In this document: one piece after another, positions 17,325 to 26,083 of the stretch
How the letters are laid out: the number at the start of each line of letters is the position of its first letter
How positions within the stretch are numbered: position 1 is the first letter of the stretch
Origin: Succinivibrio sp.
GTDB lineage: Bacteria; Pseudomonadota; Gammaproteobacteria; Enterobacterales; Succinivibrionaceae
Assembly (NCBI GenBank): GCA_024693025.1
Contig: JAILLS010000083.1
Coordinates: 1 to 64,000, forward strand
Direction: 5' to 3'
DNA length: 64,000 bases
Position numbers and translations under genes: made by a program
Notes under the pieces: model-generated
Databases searched by the model: none
The model's input: the letters and a program-made list of their open reading frames with translations, nothing else
What the model was told of the DNA's origin: nothing

Positions 17325-18584
17325 CTAATTAAAAGGCCAGGCGATCGGCACAATCAGCACACAGAGAATGAAGCTGATGATGCATAAAGGCAGACCGATC
17401 TTCACATAGTCCATAAATCTGAAACCGCCCGGAGTTAAAATCAGAGTGTTAGGCGGAGTTGCTACCGGAGTAGCAAAGGAGCAGGAAGCAGCGATGGTAA
17501 TACCCATGATCACAGCATAAGGAGAAGCGTGAATCTGCTCGGAAATAGACAGACCGATTGGCATCAGCAGAGCTGCAGTAGCGGTATTAGGCATGAACTG
17601 GGTCAGACCGCAGGAGAGCATGAATAAAACAGCCATAATGGTCATGCCGGATGGATTATCACCCATAAAGCCGCACACGAATTCAGCAATCATACGGCCG
17701 GCGCCTGATTTATCCAGAGCGGTAGCAATCGGGAGCATACCGGCAAAGAGGAAGATGGTCACCCAGTCAATGCCGCGATAGGCCTGCTTTTCAGTAATAC
17801 AGCCGGTCAGCACGCAGAGCAGACCGCCGATCACGGCCACCATGCTGGAGCTGACTCCAGGGATGCCGACGATAAGACCGCTGATCACTAAGGCCAGAAT
17901 AATCAGAGCTTCCCAGCGCTGCTTGTTGGTGCCCACAATCTCACCTTCACCGTCGTCGCCGCCGATTTTGGCAATGTGATGAGGCAGAACCTTAGGACCC
18001 ACAAAAATTGTAAAGAGCAGAGCGCAGATGGTAATCGGACCGCCGATAATCGCAAACTCGAAGAAGCCGAAAGGCTCGATTCCAGCCTGCTCTAAGGCGG
18101 CATTGGCCAGCATATTTGGAGGTGTACCGATCATGGTCAGCTGACAGCCAGCATTTGCTGCAATCGCCAGACCCATCAGCAGGGTCGAGCATGGGATCTT
18201 GGCGGACACGCACAGACCAATCACCATTGGCATTAAACAGGCGACCGTTCCGGTATTGTTGGCAAAAGCCGACATGAACACGGTTAACAGCATCATCGCA
18301 AGCAGCAACGGACGCTCGTTGGTACCCACTTTCTTAATAATAAAATTGCCTACCGACTGTGCCAGGCCCGAATCGAGCATGGCTGTACCTACCACGAACA
18401 TACCAGCAAACAGCACCACGGTGTTGTTGGAAAAACCGGCATAAGCTTCCTTGGTGGTTAACACGCCTGTCAAGGCAAGGACCACTGTAGCGCTTAAGGC
18501 AGTGATAGCAATCGGCAATAACTCGGTAACGAATAAAAAGGCGACAACGCCTAATACTACCAAAGTAATAATTGCTGGATCCAT
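17325..18584 (-). CDS. SLC13/DASS-type anion permease
   Basis: A 419-residue polytopic transporter of the ion transporter superfamily. About 11 hydrophobic segments are visible. Two pseudo-symmetric substrate/sodium motifs are present: NNTGTVACLMPMVIGL then MIGTPPNMLANAAL in the first half, and MPNTATAALLMPIGLSI then PVATPPNTLIL in the second half. These are typical of sodium- or anion-coupled dicarboxylate and related transporters. In a succinate-forming anaerobe a dicarboxylate would be an attractive substrate, but this is inference. Singly transcribed, with its own terminator. Confidence 0.88.
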   Translation of the reverse strand: MDPAIITLVVLGVVAFLFVTELLPIAITALSATVVLALTGVLTTKEAYAGFSNNTVVLFAGMFVVGTAMLDSGLAQSVGNFIIKKVGTNERPLLLAMMLLTVFMSAFANNTGTVACLMPMVIGLCVSAKIPCSTLLMGLAIAANAGCQLTMIGTPPNMLANAALEQAGIEPFGFFEFAIIGGPITICALLFTIFVGPKVLPHHIAKIGGDDGEGEIVGTNKQRWEALIILALVISGLIVGIPGVSSSMVAVIGGLLCVLTGCITEKQAYRGIDWVTIFLFAGMLPIATALDKSGAGRMIAEFVCGFMGDNPSGMTIMAVLFMLSCGLTQFMPNTATAALLMPIGLSISEQIHASPYAVIMGITIAASCSFATPVATPPNTLILTPGGFRFMDYVKIGLPLCIISFILCVLIVPIAWPFN

Positions 18585-18795
18585 AAAATTTTCCTAAATT
18601 AAACAAGTCATTGCACCAGGCAAAGGCTCAATTTTTCTCATATGGCATATTGAATATATATACAAATAAATATATATAATTCTTATACCCATAAATACAA
18701 CGGCGCTTATTTTACATCCCAAACGCTGAAGCATGCAAAGACTGCAAACGGATTTAATCCGAAAACCCTAGAATTTACGTAAAATAAACCCAAAA

Positions 18796-18811
18796 TGTGA
18801 TCTTGATCAAA
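18796..18811 (+). promoter_or_regulatory. CRP/FNR-like operator
   Basis: TGTGATCTTGATCAAA matches the CRP pattern TGTGA-N6-TCACA with one mismatch and also resembles an FNR half-site pair. It lies in the 300-base divergent region between the DASS transporter and the small membrane protein, about 74 bases before the latter. Regulation of either gene by catabolite or oxygen state is inference. Confidence 0.4.
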
Positions 18812-18884
18812 TTTTATTCGATGTTAAACTTTACTTTTCTTAGCCTAAAGATTTCACTATAGCGAATTTGCACAGGATAGCTTT

Positions 18885-19163
18885 ATGATGTTTTTCGACC
18901 AGTTTACCTTTCATGTCACCGTGCCGCGAGTGCTCGTCTGTTTTGCCTTTGCCTTTCTGACCACTTTTATTGTGCGCTTTGCACTAGGTCAGTATCGCGA
19001 TCTGTGGTTTCGCCGCTCTCCCCGCAAAAGCTTTGTGACCATCCGCTCCGATCTCTCCATGCATATGGCCTTAGGCTACCCGATCTGTCTGCAGGGCTAT
19101 ATCGTGACTGCCCTTTTGCTGCTGGCTATTTTCATTGAATGCTTCATTATTCTGATTGCCTAG
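18885..19163 (+). CDS. Small inner-membrane protein of unknown function
   Basis: 92 residues with two hydrophobic segments (about 12-30 and 70-91) separated by a basic loop containing RRSPRKS. No family recognised. AGGAT precedes the ATG at a good distance. It lies between a divergent anion transporter and the mepM-like gene, with a 110-base gap to the latter, so it may be singly transcribed. The topology suggests both ends on the same side. Confidence 0.65.
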   Translation: MMFFDQFTFHVTVPRVLVCFAFAFLTTFIVRFALGQYRDLWFRRSPRKSFVTIRSDLSMHMALGYPICLQGYIVTALLLLAIFIECFIILIA

Positions 19164-19300
19164 GCATTCAGCCAGAGTTATGAGATTCACTGCTCTGGCT
19201 GAATAACTACCTGCCCGCCTCAGAATTTACCCAAGTTTTTTTCAGAAATACGCTTGAGTTCTCTGCTAAGGCAGAAGTGCTTTATGGTAGAATTAGCGCC

Positions 19301-21238
19301 ATGTTGAATATTCAAGTGAGCAGACGGAAAAATACCGAGGATTTTGTGGCAGTTGAAACCCTGCCCAACAATCTTCCCTTTACCATGCGCCAGTTTCTGG
19401 TCATCATCTCCGTTACTGTCTTCTCACTGATTTTTGCTCTGCCTATCTTCTCCCCCCTCTCCAATCAGGAAAATGAAGAGGAAGAGGAGCAGGCCACTTC
19501 CCTATACGCACTGCTAGGTACCCCTCAGGTCAGACCAGCGGCCATAAATGAAAAACAGATGGGTGAACAGTATCTAGCAGCCAAAGAGCCTGAAGTTGTC
19601 ACCACGCAGGAGATCACTGAAGAAAACTTTGATGACAACATCGCCCTGCCGCGCGACTTTTTCATCGTACAGAATGCTCCGGGCAAACTGCCTGAGAGTA
19701 CCGTGCCGGATCAAGAGGTCCCGGTGCTGTTAAAGGACAAGGATGCCGAACTTGAAATCAGCCTGACAGAAGCCCCGGGGCTCACCAAGGAACAGCTGCA
19801 GGAAACCGCGATAAGTCAGGTGCATGAACTTACGGAGCTGGCAAGCAGGCTAGAACCTAAGACTAAAGCTCCGGTAAGTCAGCTCCTGCCGAAATTTGAA
19901 GCTGACTCTAAGACACAGGAAGCAGAATCTCTGCGCACTCCTGAGCCTCAGATCACCGAGACAGCCGCCGCGGCAGAGAAGATCAAGCCGCAGCTGCCTA
20001 TCATCCCGCGTCCTAAGGGGACCTGGTATGCACTTGAAGTCAAGAAAGGCCAGTCTCTTTCTGAGATCTTCAATGAACTGAGTCTGCCGCCTGCCACCTT
20101 AAGACGACTCAAGAAGGTGGCCAAGGGTCGTGAGCTTGCCTTAAAGCAGGGTGATGAGCTGCATCTGCTTGTAGATGAGCACAACATACTCATGGAGCTG
20201 GTCAAGCCGCAGCCGCAGGACAAGCAGGTCCGCTTTACCCGCATGTCAGGCAAAAATGACTTTACCGTGGTGCATGAGAAGCTCAATGCCCATGTTGCGG
20301 ATCCTCAGGAGATCTCAGGCTTTCTCAATGCCTATAACATGCCTTCAGCGCTTAAGGCTGCGCAGAGAAGTGCCAAGGAAGAGGCACTTAAGGCTTCACA
20401 GCCGACTCAGTCATCACAGCAGGATCGCGAGGAAGCTTTCAATCTGGCCTATATCAACCGTCCTCAGCTGCTCATCGGCACCATTGAACAGGGCGAGAAT
20501 TTCAAAAAAGCGGCCAAACGGCTGGGACTGGATGACATCGCCATCACAGAGATTCAGCATGCGGTGCTCACCAAGGTCAATCTCTCGAGGCTGCGTGCCC
20601 ATGATACGCTGCGCGTGCTGTTCTCAGGCCGCGGTGCCACCTCTCATGTGGAGGCGCTGGAGATTGACTCGCAGATCTACGGCAAGGTTACCGTCTACAA
20701 GCATCCGCAGAATAACAATTTCTATGCCGAGAATGAGTTCCATCCGACCAGCGGAGTGTTCAGACGCTTCCCGATCACAGGCCAGATCAAGATCAGCTCC
20801 CCGTTCAATCCGCGCCGCGTACACCCTATTCTGCATCAGGTCGCACCGCATAACGGCGTCGACTTCAAGGTACCTATCGGCACCCCGATCTACTCTCCTG
20901 CCGACGGAGTCGTAACCTTTGCCGGTTACGTCAGAGGCGGCGGCTATACCGTGATCATCAAGCATTTTAATGATTACGCTACCGTCTATATGCATCTGTC
21001 TAAATTTGACGTGAAGAACGGACAGAAGATCAAGGCCGGTCAGATCATTGCCAAGTCCGGCAACACAGGACGCTCTACAGGACCGCATCTGCATTACGAA
21101 ATTCGCATCAATGATCATCCTGTTGATCCGCTCAAGGTCGATCTGCCCAACAATCGGACGCCGAAGCTGGCACAGGCTGAAAAGATTGCCTTTGACAACA
21201 ATGTACGCAGCTTAAAAGCCCAGTTATACAAGAAATAG
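19301..21238 (+). CDS. mepM: M23 murein endopeptidase, MepM-like
   Basis: Zinc metallopeptidase cutting D-Ala-mDAP cross-links so that peptidoglycan can expand; anchored in the inner membrane facing the periplasm. One hydrophobic helix lies about 35-55 residues from the start, then a long low-complexity linker. An OapA/LysM-like region begins at WYALEVKKGQSLSEIF. The M23 domain holds the zinc motif HNGVDFKVPIGTPI and the C-terminal GRSTGPHLHYEIR, so the metal site is intact. The start is uncertain: GTG 19277 and ATG 19301 are in frame, neither with a strong ribosome site. The next gene starts 22 bases downstream. Confidence 0.9.
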   Translation: MLNIQVSRRKNTEDFVAVETLPNNLPFTMRQFLVIISVTVFSLIFALPIFSPLSNQENEEEEEQATSLYALLGTPQVRPAAINEKQMGEQYLAAKEPEVVTTQEITEENFDDNIALPRDFFIVQNAPGKLPESTVPDQEVPVLLKDKDAELEISLTEAPGLTKEQLQETAISQVHELTELASRLEPKTKAPVSQLLPKFEADSKTQEAESLRTPEPQITETAAAAEKIKPQLPIIPRPKGTWYALEVKKGQSLSEIFNELSLPPATLRRLKKVAKGRELALKQGDELHLLVDEHNILMELVKPQPQDKQVRFTRMSGKNDFTVVHEKLNAHVADPQEISGFLNAYNMPSALKAAQRSAKEEALKASQPTQSSQQDREEAFNLAYINRPQLLIGTIEQGENFKKAAKRLGLDDIAITEIQHAVLTKVNLSRLRAHDTLRVLFSGRGATSHVEALEIDSQIYGKVTVYKHPQNNNFYAENEFHPTSGVFRRFPITGQIKISSPFNPRRVHPILHQVAPHNGVDFKVPIGTPIYSPADGVVTFAGYVRGGGYTVIIKHFNDYATVYMHLSKFDVKNGQKIKAGQIIAKSGNTGRSTGPHLHYEIRINDHPVDPLKVDLPNNRTPKLAQAEKIAFDNNVRSLKAQLYKK

Positions 21239-21260
21239 ATCTGAGAGAAGGACACAAGCC

Positions 21261-23135
21261 TTGGAACTTACCTCCTTTAAAAACGAATCGATTACTCTGA
21301 CCAAATGGCTTATCGCCATTCCCAGCGTCACAGACAGCAGCGGCGAGAACATTATTATCAACGCGGTACATGACGGCATCAAGGAATTCAACTATTTTCG
21401 CCGCAAACCCCATGATCTGCGCTTTATCGAGCACAAGGACGGCAAGAATCACTCCATCCTGGCTTTGGTGCGCACGCCTAAGCCTAAGGTCAAGGACACG
21501 CTCATCCTGCTGTGCAATACCGACACCTCCAATAATGATACCTACGGGATGTTAAAGTCGCTGGCCTTCAAAAGCGATGAGCTCAAGGAAAAACTCAAGG
21601 TCACCATCACCGAGCGCAATGCCCGTAATGATCTTTTTGATGAGGAAACCCTCTATGGGCTCGGCTCCTATGAATGCAAGTTTGCCACCGGTGCTCTGAT
21701 CGTCTTTTTAAAGGATATGTCAGACAAGCTTGAAAATCTGCCGATTAATCTGCTCTTTGTCTGTACCTCCAATACCATAGGACGCCATCAGGGGATCAGG
21801 GAGTGCCTGGAGCCGATGCATGATCTGTTAAGACAGAATGATCTCGAGTACCGTCTGGCGGTCAACTTTGCACCCAAGCCCTATGGCTATAACCTCGATA
21901 ACCTGCCGCTCTATTCAGCAAACTTTGGCGTAACCGAGGTGTGCTTTTATATCCTCGGTCAGGGCTCGGATAATCAGACCCCTTTTGCCGGCTTCTCCCC
22001 AACGCTCATCGCCGCCAAGCTGATTCAGAAGCTCGAATTAAACCCGAACTTTACCAAAACACTCTCCAAAAAGCCTTTGATCCCCATGGTGCAGTATCTG
22101 AACTGCTACGGCAACCGCTCGCGCAATTCTCCTGATGCCGTGCAGATCGGGATCTCCATGCCTTTTGTCAACCTGAATTTCTCCGACCTGCTCGAGGAGC
22201 TCAAGCAGGCTGCGGTCAAGGCGCTGGAGGAGGCTTCCATCAATACCGATGATCGTTATTCCACCTTCAAACAGCTGCTTGAAGAGCATTATGATCCTAC
22301 CTATCAGGACGCTGAAGTGCTCTCCTATTCTGACCTGTTCTACCGGGCCAGACGTCATTACCGCGGCAATCTCGAGTCCGCCATAGAGGGACTTTTGCAG
22401 AAATGTCACAAGGACGGCTATGATCAGATTAAAACCGCCAAGATTGTCATCGAGCGCCTCAACGATCTGTCGCATCTGCCCAGACCTTCTATTGTGGTCT
22501 ACTTCAGCAACAACTTTATTCCGCAGCAGCGTCTGACGCAGGCCAACAGCTATGACCGGGAGCTGTTCATCAAGCTCGACAAGGCGCTGACTTTCTATAA
22601 TAACCGCCATGACAAGAAAATCTGCATGGCCGATGAATACGGGCCGTCCGACTGCTGCTTTATCCGCCCGATCGGCATTGATCAGGCTGTCAAGGTGCTC
22701 GATCAGGAGTCACCGCTGCCTTTGAACACCTTCTACAACCTCAATGCTCCGGCCATCACGCTCTGCCTTGACGGCAAGGATCTCTACAAGACCACCGAGC
22801 ACATTCCGCTGAGCAATTTTGAGGTTATTCCAAGCTTTATGCAGGCGCTGTTTAAAATGTTCGGCACTGAGGATGAAGAGCTGCAGAAGGAGATCAGTGA
22901 GCAGGAAGCTGAATATCAGGCCGTCACTGATGACAACAGTGCCTCTGAAAAGGAAGCTCCGCTGACCAGCATGCCTTCAGGCGCGCAGGCCACCCTGCTG
23001 CCTGGCACTGAAGATGCGTCTGAGACTCCCTCAGGATCAGCTCTGTCCAAGACAGAATCTGACAGGCAGCCTGACACTCAGGAGAGCATAGGCGCTAAGA
23101 GCGAAGAGCTGCACGATAAGCCCAAGGAGCAGTAA
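21261..23135 (+). CDS. RocB-like M20 peptidase homologue, probably inactive
   Basis: 624 residues, related over most of the length to RocB, an M20-type protein of arginine use in Bacillus. Matching landmarks are WLIAIPSVTDSSGE near the N-terminus, GLGSYECK, and LNAPAITLCLDGKDL near the C-terminus. The active site is not kept: the zinc motif HxD is NTD (Asn86-Asp88), the bridging aspartate appears as Glu138, the catalytic Glu-Glu pair is Ser170-Asn171 (CTSNTIG), and the late histidine of GKDGHK is tyrosine. About 80 acidic, low-complexity residues end the protein. The start is TTG 21261 with GAAGGA nine bases upstream. A non-catalytic role is likely but unknown. Confidence 0.75.
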   Translation: MELTSFKNESITLTKWLIAIPSVTDSSGENIIINAVHDGIKEFNYFRRKPHDLRFIEHKDGKNHSILALVRTPKPKVKDTLILLCNTDTSNNDTYGMLKSLAFKSDELKEKLKVTITERNARNDLFDEETLYGLGSYECKFATGALIVFLKDMSDKLENLPINLLFVCTSNTIGRHQGIRECLEPMHDLLRQNDLEYRLAVNFAPKPYGYNLDNLPLYSANFGVTEVCFYILGQGSDNQTPFAGFSPTLIAAKLIQKLELNPNFTKTLSKKPLIPMVQYLNCYGNRSRNSPDAVQIGISMPFVNLNFSDLLEELKQAAVKALEEASINTDDRYSTFKQLLEEHYDPTYQDAEVLSYSDLFYRARRHYRGNLESAIEGLLQKCHKDGYDQIKTAKIVIERLNDLSHLPRPSIVVYFSNNFIPQQRLTQANSYDRELFIKLDKALTFYNNRHDKKICMADEYGPSDCCFIRPIGIDQAVKVLDQESPLPLNTFYNLNAPAITLCLDGKDLYKTTEHIPLSNFEVIPSFMQALFKMFGTEDEELQKEISEQEAEYQAVTDDNSASEKEAPLTSMPSGAQATLLPGTEDASETPSGSALSKTESDRQPDTQESIGAKSEELHDKPKEQ

Positions 23136-23141
23136 TCAGAC

Positions 23142-23178
23142 AAAAAAAATCTCAAACCCGCGGTTTGAGATTTTTTTT
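23142..23178. terminator. Bidirectional terminator
   Basis: ATCTCAAACC / GGTTTGAGAT stem with eight A on one side and eight T on the other, between the convergent M20-like and DUF3467 genes; functional in both directions. Confidence 0.93.
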
Positions 23179-23190
23179 ACAGGCTAAGCC

Positions 23191-23514
23191 TTAAGCCTTC
23201 TTGTACTGTGAGAGTACCTTGCCTAAAACTTCATAAAGCTGAGCAGCGCTCTTGACCGACATAGCCAGTCTTGCCTGAGGCTGAACATTGATCAGCGCAC
23301 CCTTGCCGTCAGCAGCCGGCTGACTGATGCAGGCAGTGATGAAAAGCTCATCCGCGGTGTTCTGAGTATAGAAGGCATTGGCATATACGACAGCGATATT
23401 CTGAGCCGACTGCATGACCAGACGGGTCTGTTGCTCAGTAGTAGTTGCGGCAGCGGCAGTAGCCTTGGTTTTGTCAGTTGCTTTAGCAGTAGTGCTTTTC
23501 TTCTTTTCAGCCAT
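23191..23514 (-). CDS. DUF3467 family protein
   Basis: 107 residues. The first 35 are a Lys/Ala/Thr-rich flexible tail, followed by the compact domain with YANAFYTQNTADELFITAC and a conserved-looking MSVKSAAQLYEVLGKVLSQY end, the layout of DUF3467 proteins, whose function is unknown. ATG 23514 is chosen because AGAGGAT precedes it; an upstream start in the same frame lacks a site. Convergent with the M20-like gene. Confidence 0.75.
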   Translation of the reverse strand: MAEKKKSTTAKATDKTKATAAAATTTEQQTRLVMQSAQNIAVVYANAFYTQNTADELFITACISQPAADGKGALINVQPQARLAMSVKSAAQLYEVLGKVLSQYKKA

Positions 23515-23656
23515 TTTTATCCTCTTGCAATGTAACAGGTAATCATACTTAAAGAGCTCTAAAGTTATCCTGACGTAAAGCTCACTGCTCTGCGTCACCG
23601 AGACTCACAGCTATTGTACGCTAAAATGGTGCAGAGGGCAAAACAGTTCAGGATTT

Positions 23657-24850
23657 TTAAGCCGACTGCAGCTTAGCCACCAGAATCATCGACAGAATCA
23701 CCTCACAGGCGGTACGATCAAGCTTCATATAGGAGCCTATCAGCGTATCATCCTTAAGCTGCATCAGGTTGAGCAGCCTGCTGATATCCCGCCCGTCTCC
23801 CTTAAAATCTTCATAGCAGCAGGGCAGGTTTAAAGACCTGAACATATCGCGCAGCCGTCTGATCCCCTCGCGCGCCGTCTGTTCAGGGGCAGCATAGTTA
23901 AAAGGAACAAAGAAGGTGCGGGCGGCAAACTGAGCTACGCGCATCACATTCTTGTTTAAAGCATACTCAAGCCACACCGGCAGCACCAGCGCCAGGCCCT
24001 GAGCATGCGTGCAGCCATAGAGGGACTGCAGCGCATCGGTAAAGCGCTCCAGAGCCAGATCCACCTGACGGTCCTGACTGATCTCACCATGCGCCAGCAC
24101 TCCTGCCCACATCAGATTGGACAGCGATTCATAATTCAAGGGATCCTCCTGAAGCCTTTTCTGCACGGAGTGGACGGTCACCAGAATGCCCTCACACACG
24201 CGATCGGTCAGCTCTACGCCATGGGTATTGGTAAAGTAGGACTCCACCACGCTGCCGATGATATTGGCACAGACCTCACCCAGTCTCTCCGGAAACTCCA
24301 GAATCAGCTCGGGATTTAAAATGGCAAAGCGCGGACTTAAACAGTCGCTCTGCATATGATAGACCGTATAGGTGCCGTCGGCCTGCTGCTCGACTACGCT
24401 CATGCTGCTGGACTGCTCGTAGCCGCTGCCAGGCACGGTGGAGATCACGCCTAGAGGCAGCGCATTCTGAGGGACAACCTGCTCGCGAAAGAGCTGAAAG
24501 ACATCGCCTAAAAAGCGTGCTCCTGACGCGACCGCCTTGGCAAAATTCACCACATGCTCATCGCCTATGGCCAGCACAAAATCAATGTCCCTATCTTCAC
24601 AGATCCGCTCGACCTTGGCGATTTTGTCCAGAAACGGCAGGCTGTGCTCCAGCTCGATTTCATAAAAATCCAGCGACTCATGACCAAGCGAGCGTCTGAC
24701 CGTATCGATAAGTCCGCTCTGCACACACTCACGCGTGTAGAAGACCAGCACCTTAAGCCCGCCGACCGCTTTAATCTGCGCGCCGACGTGCGTCTCCTGA
24801 TCAAGACCAAAATAAAAAGCCGTACCCCGACGGGTGAAAAAATTATCCAT
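23657..24850 (-). CDS. Iron-ADH-like protein lacking metal ligands
   Basis: 397 residues with the architecture of group III iron-type alcohol dehydrogenases such as YqhD and butanol dehydrogenases. Recognisable blocks are VISTVPGSGYEQSSSMSVV, FAILNPELIL and LYGCTHAQGLALVLPVWLEYA. The cofactor motif GGGS is replaced by GDEH (residues 96-99). Of the four metal ligands, Asp in VVDAFVH corresponds to Asn196 and His to Ser200, the third His corresponds to Glu, and only the HAQ histidine remains. Dehydrogenase activity of the usual kind is therefore unlikely. The ATG at 24850 has GAGG at a good distance. Divergent from the short-chain dehydrogenase gene. Confidence 0.8.
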   Translation of the reverse strand: MDNFFTRRGTAFYFGLDQETHVGAQIKAVGGLKVLVFYTRECVQSGLIDTVRRSLGHESLDFYEIELEHSLPFLDKIAKVERICEDRDIDFVLAIGDEHVVNFAKAVASGARFLGDVFQLFREQVVPQNALPLGVISTVPGSGYEQSSSMSVVEQQADGTYTVYHMQSDCLSPRFAILNPELILEFPERLGEVCANIIGSVVESYFTNTHGVELTDRVCEGILVTVHSVQKRLQEDPLNYESLSNLMWAGVLAHGEISQDRQVDLALERFTDALQSLYGCTHAQGLALVLPVWLEYALNKNVMRVAQFAARTFFVPFNYAAPEQTAREGIRRLRDMFRSLNLPCCYEDFKGDGRDISRLLNLMQLKDDTLIGSYMKLDRTACEVILSMILVAKLQSA

Positions 24851-25033
24851 AAAAACCTCAGGTTGTATGGATATTTTAGCTGAAAGAGCGCAATAAACCA
24901 AACGTCAGATCAGGTGCTGAGCACTTAAACTCTAAAAATTTATGTTAGCTAACCATCATTTCCTGTGCCTGCCGCAATCAATTGAGCACATACCCACCTA
25001 TAATGCAAGAAGACAAACACACAAGGAGACATC

Positions 25034-25882
25034 ATGGCCAAAAAAACTGTACTCATTACCGGAGCAACCTCAGGCATCGGAGAAGCCTGCGCCTTTAAAT
25101 TCGCCGCCGGCGGCTATCAGGTGATTGTCACCGGCCGCAGCAGCGAGAAGCTCAGCTTTTTAAAGGAGACTCTGCAGACTAACTACCAGGCTACTGTCGA
25201 AATTCTCGAGTTTGATGTACGTGACCGTGAAGCCTGCCGCAATGCCCTGCTGTCTCTGCCTAAGAAGATGCAGAAGATCGATGTGCTGATCAACAATGCA
25301 GGTCTTGCCCTGGGGCTTGAGCCGGAATATGAAGGCAATGTCATCGACTGGGATGTGATGATTGACACCAATATCAAGGGGCTGCTCAATCTGACCCGCA
25401 TGGTGGTGCCGGATATGGTCAGCCGCAATGAGGGACATATCATCAATATCGGCTCTGTCGCAGGCGATGCCGCCTATGCAGGAGGCAATGTCTACTGTGC
25501 GACCAAGGCAGCTGTCAAGGCGCTCAGCGACGGTCTGAGAATCGATCTGGCCGCCACTCAGGTGAGAGTCACGAATCTTAAGCCGGGCCTGGTCGAAACC
25601 AATTTCTCCAACACCCGCTTCCATGGTGATACCAAACGGGCTGATGCGGTCTATCAGGGCATCAAGCCTCTGACCGGCGAGGATATTGCGGATGTCGCAT
25701 TCTATGCAGCCTCAGCTCCTGCGCATGTGCAGATTGCCGAGGTCCTGATCCTGGCCACCCATCAGGCTACGGGCTCCGTGGTCCATCGCGACACGGGCAA
25801 GCAGGCAGATGCTAAGAAGGTCAAGAGCAAGAGCGCCAAAGCGAGCAAAGAGACCAAGAAAAAAAGCAAAAAAGCCAAATAA
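25034..25882 (+). CDS. Short-chain dehydrogenase/reductase, YdfG-like
   Basis: NAD(P)-dependent oxidoreductase of the classical SDR family, resembling serine/3-hydroxy acid dehydrogenases (YdfG). The cofactor motif TGATSGIGEACAF, the NNAG motif, and the catalytic Ser (GSVAG) and YCATK (Tyr and Lys) are all intact. The core is about 255 residues. A further tail of roughly 25 residues consists almost entirely of Lys, Ser and Ala, which is not typical of the family and could bind nucleic acid or acidic surfaces. CAAGGAG precedes the ATG. A hairpin follows the stop. Confidence 0.9.
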   Translation: MAKKTVLITGATSGIGEACAFKFAAGGYQVIVTGRSSEKLSFLKETLQTNYQATVEILEFDVRDREACRNALLSLPKKMQKIDVLINNAGLALGLEPEYEGNVIDWDVMIDTNIKGLLNLTRMVVPDMVSRNEGHIINIGSVAGDAAYAGGNVYCATKAAVKALSDGLRIDLAATQVRVTNLKPGLVETNFSNTRFHGDTKRADAVYQGIKPLTGEDIADVAFYAASAPAHVQIAEVLILATHQATGSVVHRDTGKQADAKKVKSKSAKASKETKKKSKKAK

Positions 25883-25890
25883 AGCAACAG

Positions 25891-25914
25891 GATCTGCAGC
25901 AGAGACTGCAGATC
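25891..25914 (+). terminator. Hairpin after the SDR gene
   Basis: Perfect nine-base stem GATCTGCAG / CTGCAGATC just after the stop. The downstream tract is only weakly T-rich (TTCTGCC), so termination strength is uncertain. Confidence 0.5.
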
Positions 25915-26083
25915 TTCTGCCTGTCCGTTGCCGCCCTCTACCTTCAGGAAAAACCTCACAATTTATTTTTACAAAATCCCTAAACAAAACGAGTATTTTT
26001 GTGTATCATGCGTCGCAATATTTCAACTAATCACTCGTCGATTGCTAGCTTGCTTCAAGCTACTGTTTAGGAGATAGTAAAGC

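Noticed and set aside
17075-17332. 85-codon open frame between the symporter and anion transporter
   Set aside because: It runs straight through the transporter's terminator hairpin, overlaps its stop and has no ribosome site.
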